This document shows, one piece after another, positions 8,807-17,025 of a stretch of DNA of 64,000 nt. A model generated the notes under the pieces. The model was not told where the DNA came from and did no database searches. It saw nothing but the letters and a program-made list of their open reading frames with translations. The DNA lies in the NCBI RefSeq assembly GCF_003627955.1, contig NZ_RBWS01000008.1, forward strand, positions 310,001 to 374,000. Direction: 5' to 3'. Origin of the DNA: Sphingobacterium puteale. Its GTDB lineage: Bacteria > Bacteroidota > Bacteroidia > Sphingobacteriales > Sphingobacteriaceae. Made by a program: the position numbers and the translations under genes. The stretch's first letter is position 1; every line of letters starts with the position of its first letter.

Positions 8807-9604
8807 ATGGCTAATAGTGTATTAAATATTATAAAAATTGGCGGAAATATTATCGACGATGAGGGTCTGTTAGATTCTTTTTTAGAGAAATTTTCCGCAC
8901 TGTCAGGGAAGAAAATCCTCGTGCATGGCGGTGGCAAAATTGCGACACGTCTCGCAAGTGAGCTTGGTCTACAAGCACAAATGGTTGATGGTCGCAGAGT
9001 GACAGATGAAAATATGCTGCGTATTGTGACGATGGTGTATGCTGGATTGACAAATAAGACCATCGTTGCCAAATTACAAAAACTAAAATGTGATGCTGTT
9101 GGTTTGACAGGGGCAGATGGTGATGTGATTAAGGCTATAAAAAGACCTGTCAAGGATATTGACTATGGTTTTGTTGGAGATTTATTGCATGATTCTGTGA
9201 ATACATTGGCAATAAAAAAATTCCTGGAAGCGGGCTTTGTTCCGGTATTCTCTGCCATTACACATAATGGTTTAGGGCAGCTGCTCAATACGAATGCGGA
9301 TACCATTGCATCTTCTTTAGCCGTCTCTTTGTCGTCCCTATATGAGACTTCGTTGGTATACTGCTTCGAGAAAAATGGAGTATTACGTGATGTGACCGAT
9401 GAAAATTCGGTGATACCAACGATTAAATCCGACGAATTTGAATATCTTAAAGAGTCAGGCATTGTCAATGATGGTATGATTCCAAAATTGCAAAATGCAT
9501 TTAATGCAATAAATAAAGGTGTTCAGGAGGTATATATTGGTCATGCCAATAATTTGCACTTGTTTCAACAAGGGCAGTTTGGTACCTGTTTGACATTAAA
9601 ATAA
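8807..9604 (+). CDS. argB: N-acyl-glutamate kinase
   Basis: Phosphorylates N-acetyl- (or N-succinyl-) glutamate, the second step of arginine synthesis; amino acid kinase fold. Key parts are IIKIGGNIID at the N-terminus (ATP site), KILVHGGGKIATRLASELG, and LLNTNADTIASSLA near residues 162-175, with the C-terminal DGMIPKLQNA. The start MANSVLNIIKIGG at 8807 is chosen because the longer in-frame ATG at 8765 adds 14 residues unlike the family. It lies 53 nt after argF' and 26 nt before proC. The length is 265 residues. Confidence 0.94.
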   Translation: MANSVLNIIKIGGNIIDDEGLLDSFLEKFSALSGKKILVHGGGKIATRLASELGLQAQMVDGRRVTDENMLRIVTMVYAGLTNKTIVAKLQKLKCDAVGLTGADGDVIKAIKRPVKDIDYGFVGDLLHDSVNTLAIKKFLEAGFVPVFSAITHNGLGQLLNTNADTIASSLAVSLSSLYETSLVYCFEKNGVLRDVTDENSVIPTIKSDEFEYLKESGIVNDGMIPKLQNAFNAINKGVQEVYIGHANNLHLFQQGQFGTCLTLK

Positions 9605-9630
9605 TCATGTAATCTAATCTAAACCCAACT

Positions 9631-10437
9631 ATGAAAAAGGTCACTATTATCGGAAGTGGCAATATCGGTCTTTCCTTGGCGAAAGGGCTTGTAAAAAGCG
9701 CGTTCGCCAGTGCTGCCGATATTACATTGACCCGCAGAAATCTGAATGCTTTGGCTGAGGAAGCAAGCCAGGGATTCTCGGTAAGTAATGATAATAAAGC
9801 TGCTGTTAAAGGTGCTGATATTATTGTCTTCGCCGTATTACCGCAGCAATTAAAAAAGGTATTGGTTGAAGTCGCTCCTGAAATAGATAAGAAAAACCAG
9901 ATTTTTGTTTCCATTGTATCTGGTGTTTCCTGTGCTGACCTGAGAGCTGTATTGGGTGATGATGCGACGGTAGTACGTGCGATGCCAAATACGGCCATTG
10001 CTATCGGTCAGTCGATGACTTGTATTGCGAGTGATCATGCTTCAGAAGGTAGTCTAGCTGAGGTAGAAAGAATGTTTGAGACCGTTGGTTCGGTAGTCAT
10101 TATAAATGAAGATCTGATGACTTCAGCAACAGCCTTGTGTGCCTGTGGAATAGCATTTTTCTTACGTGCTATACGCGCTGCGTCACAAGGTGGGGTTGAA
10201 ATTGGCTTCCATGCACATGATGCCTTAAAAATGGCTGTTCAGACGGCTAAAGGTGCCGCAGATTTATTATTGCACACGAATGCGCATCCTGAGGGCGAGA
10301 TCGATAAGGTAACTTCACCGAAGGGATGTACCATAGCCGGATTGAATGAAATGGAACATCATGGTTTTAGTTCGGCTTTTATCAAAGGAATAAAATTGTC
10401 TGCGGATAAAGCAGGAGGACTATATCATGAAGGATAA
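9631..10437 (+). CDS. proC: Pyrroline-5-carboxylate reductase
   Basis: NAD(P)H-dependent last step of proline synthesis. The Rossmann motif IIGSGNIGLSLAKGLVKS starts the protein. The family signatures VRAMPNTAIAIGQSMT (around residues 111-126) and the C-terminal dimerisation helices with DKVTSPKGCTIAGLNEME (the ProC signature) are clear; 268 residues is usual. It is embedded between argB and argE and overlaps argE by 11 nt, so it belongs to the arginine transcription unit. This couples proline and arginine supply, since both derive from glutamate semialdehyde chemistry. Confidence 0.95.
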   Translation: MKKVTIIGSGNIGLSLAKGLVKSAFASAADITLTRRNLNALAEEASQGFSVSNDNKAAVKGADIIVFAVLPQQLKKVLVEVAPEIDKKNQIFVSIVSGVSCADLRAVLGDDATVVRAMPNTAIAIGQSMTCIASDHASEGSLAEVERMFETVGSVVIINEDLMTSATALCACGIAFFLRAIRAASQGGVEIGFHAHDALKMAVQTAKGAADLLLHTNAHPEGEIDKVTSPKGCTIAGLNEMEHHGFSSAFIKGIKLSADKAGGLYHEG

Positions 10438-11491
10438 GGAGAGCTTATTCAAAGATAGTTTAGCTTTATTGAAACAGTTGATCGCTCTTTCGTCCTTAAG
10501 TCGGGAGGAGGTCCTGACAGCTGACCTGATTGAGGCATTTTTCAAAGAAAGGCTCATTAAAACCTTTAGAAAGGGGAATAATGTTTGGGTATACAATAAA
10601 CAGTACGCGCTAGATAAGCCGACTATTCTGCTTAATTCGCACCATGATACGGTAAAAGCCAATCCGGGTTACACCCGTGATCCATTGGCACCTTCTGAGG
10701 AGGATGGGAAACTGTACGGTCTAGGAAGTAACGATGCGGGCGGCTGTCTGGTGTCGTTGATCGCTACTTTCTTGTATTTTTATGACGAGAAGGATTTAAA
10801 ATATAATTTTTGTGTAGTGGCGAGTGCCGAGGAGGAGATATCGGGCAGAAACGGGATTGAGTCTGTCCTGGAGGATATCGGACCTATTGATTTTGCAATT
10901 GTTGGCGAACCGACACTGCTGGATTTAGCTATCGCAGAAAAAGGTTTGATGGTATTGGACTGCAATGCGATAGGGGTAGCGGGCCATGCTGCGCGTAATG
11001 AAGGCGATAATGCTATTTATAAAGCAATTAAAGATATCCAGTGGTTTAAGGAGTATGCTTTTGAAAAAACATCAACGACTTTAGGCCCGATAAAAATGTC
11101 CGTGACAATGATTCAAGCAGGATCGCAGCATAATGTAGTACCGGCTAATTGTAGTTTTGTGGTTGATGTACGGACAACTGATGCTTATACAAATGAAGAA
11201 ACACTGGCGATCATCAAATCTCACGTTACTTCTGAAGTTTCGGCTCGATCTACTCGTTTGAAATCATCTGCTATTCCGGAGGAACATCCTATCGTTCAGG
11301 CAGGAGTAAAACTTGGGCGTAAGCTATATGGGTCTCCGACAATGAGTGATCAGGCGCTTATTCCAGTACCTTCTTTGAAACTGGGGCCCGGAGACAGTGC
11401 AAGATCGCACATGGCTGATGAATTTATTTATATTGATGAAATTCGGGAAGGAATAGATTTGTATATAGCTATGCTACAAGAGATAGTATAA
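10427..11491 (+). CDS. argE: M20 family N-acyl-ornithine/citrulline deacylase
   Basis: Zinc-dependent amidohydrolase releasing citrulline (or ornithine) from its N-acyl form. In the ArgF' route the substrate is expected to be acyl-citrulline. M20 metal ligands are visible: HHDTVK (first His/Asp), LGSNDAGG (bridging Asp), ASAEEEISG (catalytic Glu pair), VGEPT and a late His in ARSHMADEFI. The length is 354 residues. It overlaps the 3' end of proC by 11 nt (translational coupling) and ends at a bidirectional terminator shared with the convergent Lrp gene. argH, often the next gene in such clusters, is not here. Confidence 0.9.
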   Translation: MKDKESLFKDSLALLKQLIALSSLSREEVLTADLIEAFFKERLIKTFRKGNNVWVYNKQYALDKPTILLNSHHDTVKANPGYTRDPLAPSEEDGKLYGLGSNDAGGCLVSLIATFLYFYDEKDLKYNFCVVASAEEEISGRNGIESVLEDIGPIDFAIVGEPTLLDLAIAEKGLMVLDCNAIGVAGHAARNEGDNAIYKAIKDIQWFKEYAFEKTSTTLGPIKMSVTMIQAGSQHNVVPANCSFVVDVRTTDAYTNEETLAIIKSHVTSEVSARSTRLKSSAIPEEHPIVQAGVKLGRKLYGSPTMSDQALIPVPSLKLGPGDSARSHMADEFIYIDEIREGIDLYIAMLQEIV

Positions 11492-11522
11492 AAAAAGCTT
11501 CCAACTCTTGGAAGCTTTTTTT
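11491..11522. terminator. Bidirectional terminator between argE and Lrp gene
   Basis: Perfect 14-bp stem (AAAAAAGCTTCCAA at 11491-11504, TTGGAAGCTTTTTT at 11508-11521) with a 3-nt loop. A/T runs on both sides serve both convergent genes. Confidence 0.92.
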
Positions 11523-11525
11523 ATA

Positions 11526-12026
11526 CTAGACTAAGCTGATCTGCCGCTTAATACTTTCTTCAAGGGAGATAATCGTTTCTGTGCGCTGAATTCCGGGTAC
11601 GGATTGAATATCTTCATTCAATACTTTTCTGAGGTGGACAGTGTCCCTACAGATAATTTTCGCAAAAATACTGTATTGGCCGGTACAATAATGTAACTCA
11701 ACCACTTCTTTGATTTCTTTCAGCTTATCTACCGCATCTGCATATTGTGAACCTTTTTCTAGATAAATACCGAGAAAGGCGGTGATGTCAAATCCAACTT
11801 TTTGGGGATTGATAATAAGATTTGAACCTCTGATGATACCTAACTCTTCCATCTTCTTCATTCTAACGTGGATGGTACCACCTGATACGATTAGCTTTTT
11901 TGCAATCTCGGTATAAGGAATAGAAGCATCGTTCATTAGAATAGACAGGATTTGGATATCCAAATTGTCTAGATCATAGTTTGCATATTGATTTTCCATT
12001 AACAATGGGTTTTGTGTTTCATTCAT
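11526..12026 (-). CDS. Lrp/AsnC family transcriptional regulator
   Basis: DNA-binding regulator of the leucine-responsive family. The N-terminal winged HTH (LDIQILSILMNDASIPYTEIAKKL, turn, GTIHVRMKKMEELGII) occupies about residues 20-75. The C-terminal RAM ligand-binding domain covers ~85-160 (VVELHYCTGQYSIFAKIICRD, SVPGIQRTETIISLEESIKR). The length is 166 residues; Met10 (MENQYANYD) is an alternative start. It converges on the argE block, so arginine or amino acid control is a reasonable guess, but the ligand is unknown. An inverted repeat overlaps its start codon and may be an autoregulatory site. Confidence 0.9.
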   Translation of the reverse strand: MNETQNPLLMENQYANYDLDNLDIQILSILMNDASIPYTEIAKKLIVSGGTIHVRMKKMEELGIIRGSNLIINPQKVGFDITAFLGIYLEKGSQYADAVDKLKEIKEVVELHYCTGQYSIFAKIICRDTVHLRKVLNEDIQSVPGIQRTETIISLEESIKRQISLV

Positions 12027-12052
12027 TGGTCATACATTAAAATCTGACCAAT
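12025..12052 (-). promoter_or_regulatory. Inverted repeat overlapping the Lrp-family start codon
   Basis: ATTGGTCA at 12025-12032 and TGACCAAT at 12045-12052 form a perfect 8-bp inverted repeat with a 12-nt spacer. The repeat edge covers the first bases of the start codon. It could be a protein operator (Lrp genes are often autoregulated) or an mRNA hairpin that hides the start. Confidence 0.4.
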
Positions 12053-12356
12053 TGCTAAAATAATTAAATTTATTTCAAAATTACTAAGAATTTTCGGTTT
12101 GTAGATGTAAATTTAATAAAAAATACTTATTGATATTGATAATGTTGTATGTTTTTGATTGAAAGTGCTTATAATTGTTTTAGAGGTGATTTTATTGTAA
12201 AGTTATCGGATTCTTTCGTTATCTTGTTATTAAAGTTGAGAGGAAATATAGGGATATCGTGTGATTAAGGATCTCATACGGCGTTATGAAGATCAAAGGT
12301 AAAATAAGAGTAAACTGTAGGGCCTGTCACAGCAAGGTCTCAATACTAGAATAACG
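12053..12356. other. AT-rich spacer between the Lrp gene and the kinase-like gene
   Basis: About 300 nt between divergent genes without a plausible ORF. On the minus strand TAATTTTG (12076-12083) fits the -7 consensus for the Lrp gene, without a clear -33 element. The right end (12339-12353) carries two units of the CTNNNTA-type heptamer repeat just before the next start codon. Confidence 0.4.
12339..12353 (+). repeat. Short heptamer-type repeat before the kinase-like gene
   Basis: CTCAATA followed by CTAGAATA ends 3 nt before the ATG at 12357. It is the shortest of four tracts in this window built from degenerate CTNNNTA units. Confidence 0.35.
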
Positions 12357-13403
12357 ATGGAAGAAGTTCAAGATGTAAAGATTTCGAGGAAGAAGCCGAT
12401 TTTTGAGGTAGGGGAAGGGCTCCATAAATATCTTAGGCTATATCAACGGGATGAGAAATTGCCCATTGGTTATAAGGATCTATTGAATTTTACAGAGACG
12501 GTACCGGTCATGGATAAATTTGGTCATGATACTTTTTGGGAAACTCCACTTTATCCTCAATATCTCATTGATCAGTTGTACGACGGGTTAAAAGTAATTT
12601 ATGCTAAGCTCAAAGCTTCTGGTAATACACGGATTGTACAGCACAAATATATCGACCGTGTGGAGTATTGTGGTTTTGGTAATACGAGGCCTTTTCGTAT
12701 TCGTATTGTAAACCGGCTGAATGACGTCTATGATTATTTCTATATCAAGCAGGCAGATGCATCACGGATATACGGTTTAGAGCTGGAGGAAATACTATCT
12801 CCCAATCAGGTCAACTATATGGTGGATCAGGATACACTGGTTGAAGAACATATTGTTGGTATCCCCGGTGATATATTTTCTCAAACCCGAATGTTTACGC
12901 CTGATTACAATTTGACACGTATTTCGAAGGAATTCGTCAAGTTTAATGAACGTTGTATTATCACGCTGCTGGGAGATATGCGTGCCTATAATTTTGTTAT
13001 GCAGATTACACCTGATTTTGATGACTTTCAGTTTCGGATCAGAGCAATTGATTTTGATCAACAATTTTATGAGGGAAATCCCAAGGTATATATGCCACAG
13101 TTCTTTAAAGAGAACTATCCATACGTCAAGCTTGCCATGGAGCATTTGACAGAAAAAACGGTGCAGCAATATCAACAGGAGGAACGTTCTTCGATCGTGC
13201 ACAGGGTGCGAAGCGAGCGACACCGCATTGCTGATCTTCGGGATGCTTCGCAGACTCAGATCCTTTCAACACCCGAAAACATTAAACAACTGCGCGAAGG
13301 TTATGCGGAGTTTTACCAAAATAACTCTTACTTGAAATGTAAGACAATGACTGATATTGTTGAATTAAATGTGAAAAATGTGATTCGACAGGTACAGATG
13401 TAA
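12357..13403 (+). CDS. Unknown protein with kinase-fold-like signature
   Basis: I do not recognise a named family. The 348-residue soluble protein has, in order, what looks like the catalytic skeleton of an aminoglycoside-phosphotransferase/HipA-like kinase. There is a beta-strand lysine at K131 (YFYIKQAD), Glu candidates 8-14 residues later (GLELEEIL), and a hinge-like segment EEHIVGIPGD (163-172). A catalytic-loop-like GDMRAYNFVM follows, with D207 and N212 spaced as in APH enzymes, then a DFG-like IDFDQ with D232. The C-terminal third (~255-348) is helical and charged. There is no signal peptide or TM segment. It stands alone, and its stop abuts the convergent ruvC stop with no gap. Kinase activity is inference only. 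Confidence 0.6.
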   Translation: MEEVQDVKISRKKPIFEVGEGLHKYLRLYQRDEKLPIGYKDLLNFTETVPVMDKFGHDTFWETPLYPQYLIDQLYDGLKVIYAKLKASGNTRIVQHKYIDRVEYCGFGNTRPFRIRIVNRLNDVYDYFYIKQADASRIYGLELEEILSPNQVNYMVDQDTLVEEHIVGIPGDIFSQTRMFTPDYNLTRISKEFVKFNERCIITLLGDMRAYNFVMQITPDFDDFQFRIRAIDFDQQFYEGNPKVYMPQFFKENYPYVKLAMEHLTEKTVQQYQQEERSSIVHRVRSERHRIADLRDASQTQILSTPENIKQLREGYAEFYQNNSYLKCKTMTDIVELNVKNVIRQVQM

Positions 13404-13976
13404 TTATCTGATTCGGTCTTTATTGTCTTTGATAAAAGAGGACCATCCTGAATAGGATTTTCCGTTGCCAGTGCTGCTGTTTTTTTGAAATGAATGACAG
13501 ACCGCAATTGCCAGCCCATCTGTCGCATCTAGGAATTGGGGCGTTTCTTCAAACTTTAATAGGTTTTTGAGCATGGCAGATACCTGTTCTTTCGTAGCAT
13601 TTCCATTTCCGGTGACGGATTGCTTTATTTTTCTGGGGGAATATTCAAAGATCGGAATATCCTGTGCCAGTGCAGCAGCCATGGCAACGCCCTGCGCTCG
13701 TCCTAGTTTGAGCATCACTTGAATATTTTTGCCGTAGAAGGGAGACTCTAGCGCAACGCAATCCGGATTATATTCCTGCATTAGTGCAGAGGTCTTTTTG
13801 AAGATGCGTTGCAGTTTTAATGCATGGTCATCGAGATGCCCCATCTTGATCACACCCATTGAAATAAGGGATATGGTATTGCCGACTTCTCTGATAATTC
13901 CGTACCCAAGCACGACCGTACCGGGATCTATCCCTAGAATGATTCTTTCTTTCGCCTTTTCCTTCTGCATGTACAA
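13404..13976 (-). CDS. ruvC: Crossover junction endodeoxyribonuclease RuvC
   Basis: Resolves Holliday junctions with the RuvAB helicase during recombination and repair. RNase H-like fold with acidic catalytic residues: D17 in GIDPGT, E77 in ALESPF, and D150/D153 in FLDATDGLAIAVCH. The basic segment SPRKIKQSVTGNGNATKEQV is the typical DNA-contacting region. The protein is 190 residues, slightly long for RuvC because of an N-terminal MYMQKEKAKE and a C-terminal tail; an internal Met start is possible. It is monocistronic here and divergent from the flippase-like gene. Confidence 0.95.
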   Translation of the reverse strand: MYMQKEKAKERIILGIDPGTVVLGYGIIREVGNTISLISMGVIKMGHLDDHALKLQRIFKKTSALMQEYNPDCVALESPFYGKNIQVMLKLGRAQGVAMAAALAQDIPIFEYSPRKIKQSVTGNGNATKEQVSAMLKNLLKFEETPQFLDATDGLAIAVCHSFQKNSSTGNGKSYSGWSSFIKDNKDRIR

Positions 13977-14049
13977 TATTACAAATTTTGCGCTTTATAA
14001 GTGGATTGATGTCTACAAAACTTAATCATTTGGCCAAAATTTAGTAACA

Positions 14050-15045
14050 TTGCTCTCTAATTATCAAAAGTTGACCGGGAGACAAAAAAAATACATCAGT
14101 CTTTTATTAAAGATACTGGTTTTTGCACTTGCGACATGGTATATTATTACCAAGGTGTCTGATAAGAGTAATATCGATAAGTTTAAGACACTGATCACTG
14201 GATTGGAACAGCATTCTGTTGTATGGACGCTGATCTTGATTGTTGTTTTAATGCTTGTAAACTGGCTTCTGGAGGTTGTTAAATGGCGCTATCTAGCATC
14301 CAAACTGGAGCGAATATCCTTTTGGAAGGCGTTTCAATCCGTTTTTTGTGGACTTACTTGGGCGATTTTTACCCCGAATAGGATTGGCGAATATGGTGGA
14401 AGGGTATTATTTCTGAAACCCCAAAATAGAGCTAAGGGAGCCGTCGCCATGGGCGTTGGTTTATTTGCCCAATTGGTACTGACGAGTGTAGCAGGATCAC
14501 TGAGCATTGCTTGGTTTCTCTGTAAGTTCTTATCTACGCCATTATCTGTTCAGTTTGGTGTTTGGTTGTTGGCTATTATTTATGCTGTCGGGTTTGTGAT
14601 ATTGTATTTTAATGTGCGATGGGTGGATATGCTTGTGGGCCGAATTAAGTTTTTGACGAAAATCAAACCTTTTTTTGAAGTTCTTGAACATTATTCTGCA
14701 CGTGAGCTCTGTATTGTTTTGCTAAATTCATTGGCTAGATTTATCATTTTTACCTCACAATATATTATTTTGATGAAATTGACTTTGCCTGAATTGCCTC
14801 TTTTATCCATGATCTTGATGATTTTTATCCTCTTTTTCGTTCAGGCAGCACTACCAACCTTGGATATTTTTGATTTTAGTGTGCGGAGTTTTGTGGCAAG
14901 TAATCTTTATAGCTATATTACAACACAGGAGATTGCGGTGATGGCTATTGTATCATGTATTTGGTTTGTCAATTTAATTCTTCCTGCAATATTTGGTTCT
15001 ATTTTTGTTTTTAAGATAAATTTTTTCGGTGATACAAATTCTTAG
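14050..15045 (+). CDS. Flippase-like integral membrane protein (LPG synthase TM domain, YbhN/UPF0104 type)
   Basis: Polytopic inner-membrane protein of 331 residues with about eight hydrophobic helices. It resembles the N-terminal flippase domain of lysylphosphatidylglycerol synthase and archaeal AglD-type proteins (NWLLEVVKWRYLASKLERISFWKAF, GLTWAIFTPNRIGEYGGR as the recognisable block, each cited loosely). There is no synthase domain. TTG at 14050 is the most plausible start since no ATG lies close upstream. Its 3' end overlaps the GT2 gene by 17 nt, so the two products probably act together, for example in moving and glycosylating a membrane lipid. The substrate is unknown. Confidence 0.75.
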   Translation: MLSNYQKLTGRQKKYISLLLKILVFALATWYIITKVSDKSNIDKFKTLITGLEQHSVVWTLILIVVLMLVNWLLEVVKWRYLASKLERISFWKAFQSVFCGLTWAIFTPNRIGEYGGRVLFLKPQNRAKGAVAMGVGLFAQLVLTSVAGSLSIAWFLCKFLSTPLSVQFGVWLLAIIYAVGFVILYFNVRWVDMLVGRIKFLTKIKPFFEVLEHYSARELCIVLLNSLARFIIFTSQYIILMKLTLPELPLLSMILMIFILFFVQAALPTLDIFDFSVRSFVASNLYSYITTQEIAVMAIVSCIWFVNLILPAIFGSIFVFKINFFGDTNS

Positions 15046-16159
15046 CTATTTATTGATCAGTTTTGCCTGTGTGTACGCTATTCTCGTATTATGGATGCGG
15101 AAAGGTTGGGCCAGGATCCAGGTGCCTTATAGTAACTTAATTTCTACAAAAACCGTATCGGTAATTATTGCTGCCCGTAATGAAGAATTAAATATCCGGA
15201 GAACGATAGAATCCATATTAAATCAAAATTTTCCAAAAGAGCTTCTTGAACTTATCATTATTGATGACCATTCGGACGACAATACCTCCGCGATTGTTAA
15301 AGAATATATAGAAAGTGGAGTCAAGCTGATTCAGTTAAATGAGAATGGTCGGATGAATTCCTATAAGAAGCTGGCCATTTCGAGGGCAATTGACTGCTGT
15401 AGGGGGGAAATTGTTATAACGACTGACGCGGACTGCCGGATGGGCCCAAATTGGTTGGCTACCGTGATCGGAACCTTTGAAAAGGAAGATGCTTATTTAT
15501 TGTCTTCTCCAGTCGTATACTCGGAGGAAAAGAGCTTTTTTGAACGACTACAGACCTTGGAATTCCTGTATCTTATAGGCCTTGGTGCAGCGGGGATAGG
15601 TAATGGAAAACCTACGACCTGTAATGGTGCGAATTTAGCTTATCGAAAAGATATATTTAAACAAATGGGAGGGTTTAAAGGTATCGATGAGCTTGCTTCG
15701 GGGGACGATGAGTTATTTTTGCATAAAGTGGCGGAGAAGTATCCCGAACGAATTGCTTTTTGTAAATCAGAGGATGCTATTGTGTATACAGACGCTAAGC
15801 CTGATCTTGGGTCATTTATTAGTCAAAGAAGACGCTGGGCATCCAAGAGTACCAGGTATAAAAATAAAGGCGTCATTGCTTTAGGAATTGCTATTTGGCT
15901 GTTTAATGTGCTATTGCTGCTGGCAGCAATTCTTGCGATCACAGGAGGGAAGACACTTGGATGGGTTGTCCTCTTTGCATTGCTCCTTAAAATAACAGTT
16001 GAGTTTTTGTTTATTCAGCCCTTAACCAATTTCGCAAAACGCGCGACTTTGCTTTGGTATCTCCCGATATTGAGTCTTGCTCATATTCTATACTTAGCTT
16101 ATATCGGAATATTGGGGAATGTTGGAAAATACGATTGGAAGGGTAGGCAAGTCAAATAA
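15029..16159 (+). CDS. Membrane-bound family 2 glycosyltransferase
   Basis: Processive-type GT2 enzyme anchored in the inner membrane. It has one N-terminal TM helix (1-20), then a GT-A domain with SVIIAARNEELNIRRTIESI, LIIIDDHSDDNT, the DXD-like TTDADCRMG, a central ELASGDDELFLHK and the acceptor motif QRRRWASKSTRY. Two or three C-terminal TM helices follow (~285-360). The length is 376 residues. The GTG start at 15029 lies inside the preceding flippase-like gene (17-nt overlap), which implies coupled translation. The sugar and acceptor cannot be read from sequence; a lipid acceptor is inferred from the partner and from the PlsC gene opposite. Confidence 0.87.
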   Translation: MIQILSYLLISFACVYAILVLWMRKGWARIQVPYSNLISTKTVSVIIAARNEELNIRRTIESILNQNFPKELLELIIIDDHSDDNTSAIVKEYIESGVKLIQLNENGRMNSYKKLAISRAIDCCRGEIVITTDADCRMGPNWLATVIGTFEKEDAYLLSSPVVYSEEKSFFERLQTLEFLYLIGLGAAGIGNGKPTTCNGANLAYRKDIFKQMGGFKGIDELASGDDELFLHKVAEKYPERIAFCKSEDAIVYTDAKPDLGSFISQRRRWASKSTRYKNKGVIALGIAIWLFNVLLLLAAILAITGGKTLGWVVLFALLLKITVEFLFIQPLTNFAKRATLLWYLPILSLAHILYLAYIGILGNVGKYDWKGRQVK

Positions 16160-16166
16160 AACTATA

Positions 16167-16901
16167 TTAATTTTCCACTTTCCGCTTAATCGTTTCTTCC
16201 GCTAATTTTACGATTTCCTCGATATTTTTATCCGCGGTGTCCAAAGGGTCCAGTACTTCCCATGTCATATGTAAAAAAGGAGTCAGTGGATACATGCCAT
16301 ATTGTACCATTTCGTAGGATCCTTTTATCGCAATCGGGACCACCAATGCATTTGGGTTTTTCTTTAATAATGTTGCAATACCACCAACGTGAAAAGCTTT
16401 CATCTTGCCTGTTTTTGACCGGGTCCCTTCTGGAAAGATAAAGGCCGACCAATTTTTTGTTTTCATATTGTTGGCAAGTTTGAGGATCTCAGCTATGGAT
16501 TGTTTTGGGTCATTACGATCAATATTGGCAGCCCCACCATGTTTTAGGTTAAATGAAATACTGGGTATACCACTGGCCAGTTCAATTTTTGAGATAAATT
16601 TTCCATGAAATCTTCGCAGAAAATAGATCAGTGGGGGGATGTCAAAAGTACTTTGATGATTGGCAACAAATATGATCGGCTGCCCTAATGGGATGGATTT
16701 ATTGTCAATAAAAGTGACCCTATTGAATAAGGTATAGTAGCATGCAACCAAACATGCATTTAAGATGTCAACGCTTTTTTTATGCGCATTGTAGCCTCCT
16801 AATTTTAGGCATAGCCATTGGATAGGGTGGAATATAATCAAAGATAAGCCAAAACAAAACCAAAATATAATAGATAGGATATAGCCTAAAAACTTTTTCA
16901 T
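16167..16901 (-). CDS. 1-acyl-sn-glycerol-3-phosphate acyltransferase (PlsC family)
   Basis: Acylates lysophosphatidate or a related lysolipid at the cytoplasmic face of the inner membrane. Hallmarks are an N-terminal hydrophobic helix (GYILSIIFWFCFGLSLIIF), the HX4D motif in VANHQSTFDIPPL (motif I), motif II near KIELASGIPSISFNLKHGG, motif III FPEGTRSKTGKM and motif IV VVPIAIKGSYE. The length is 244 residues. It converges with the glycosyltransferase gene, 7 nt away, supporting a membrane lipid theme here. Other PLSC-family acyltransferases (for example of ornithine lipids) cannot be excluded. Confidence 0.88.
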   Translation of the reverse strand: MKKFLGYILSIIFWFCFGLSLIIFHPIQWLCLKLGGYNAHKKSVDILNACLVACYYTLFNRVTFIDNKSIPLGQPIIFVANHQSTFDIPPLIYFLRRFHGKFISKIELASGIPSISFNLKHGGAANIDRNDPKQSIAEILKLANNMKTKNWSAFIFPEGTRSKTGKMKAFHVGGIATLLKKNPNALVVPIAIKGSYEMVQYGMYPLTPFLHMTWEVLDPLDTADKNIEEIVKLAEETIKRKVEN

Positions 16902-16951
16902 ATGCTTTTTTTATTGTTTACAAATATATCATTAAGCAACCATTTTTGAAA

Positions 16952-17014
16952 AATATTGATAATATTGTGTTTTATTTTAATAATATTAATATTATATTTA
17001 ACAATATTAATATT
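16952..17014 (+). promoter_or_regulatory. Array of AATATT-based dyads upstream of the DUF2089 gene
   Basis: AATATT-GAT-AATATT at 16952-16966 is followed by two copies of the perfect palindrome AATATTAATATT, at 16982-16993 and 17003-17014. The two palindromes are 21 bp apart centre to centre, two helical turns. The last ends 11 nt before the DUF2089 start. They may be operators, perhaps for autoregulation; the region is very AT-rich, so chance cannot be excluded. Confidence 0.4.
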
Positions 17015-17025
17015 CATTTTGTAGA

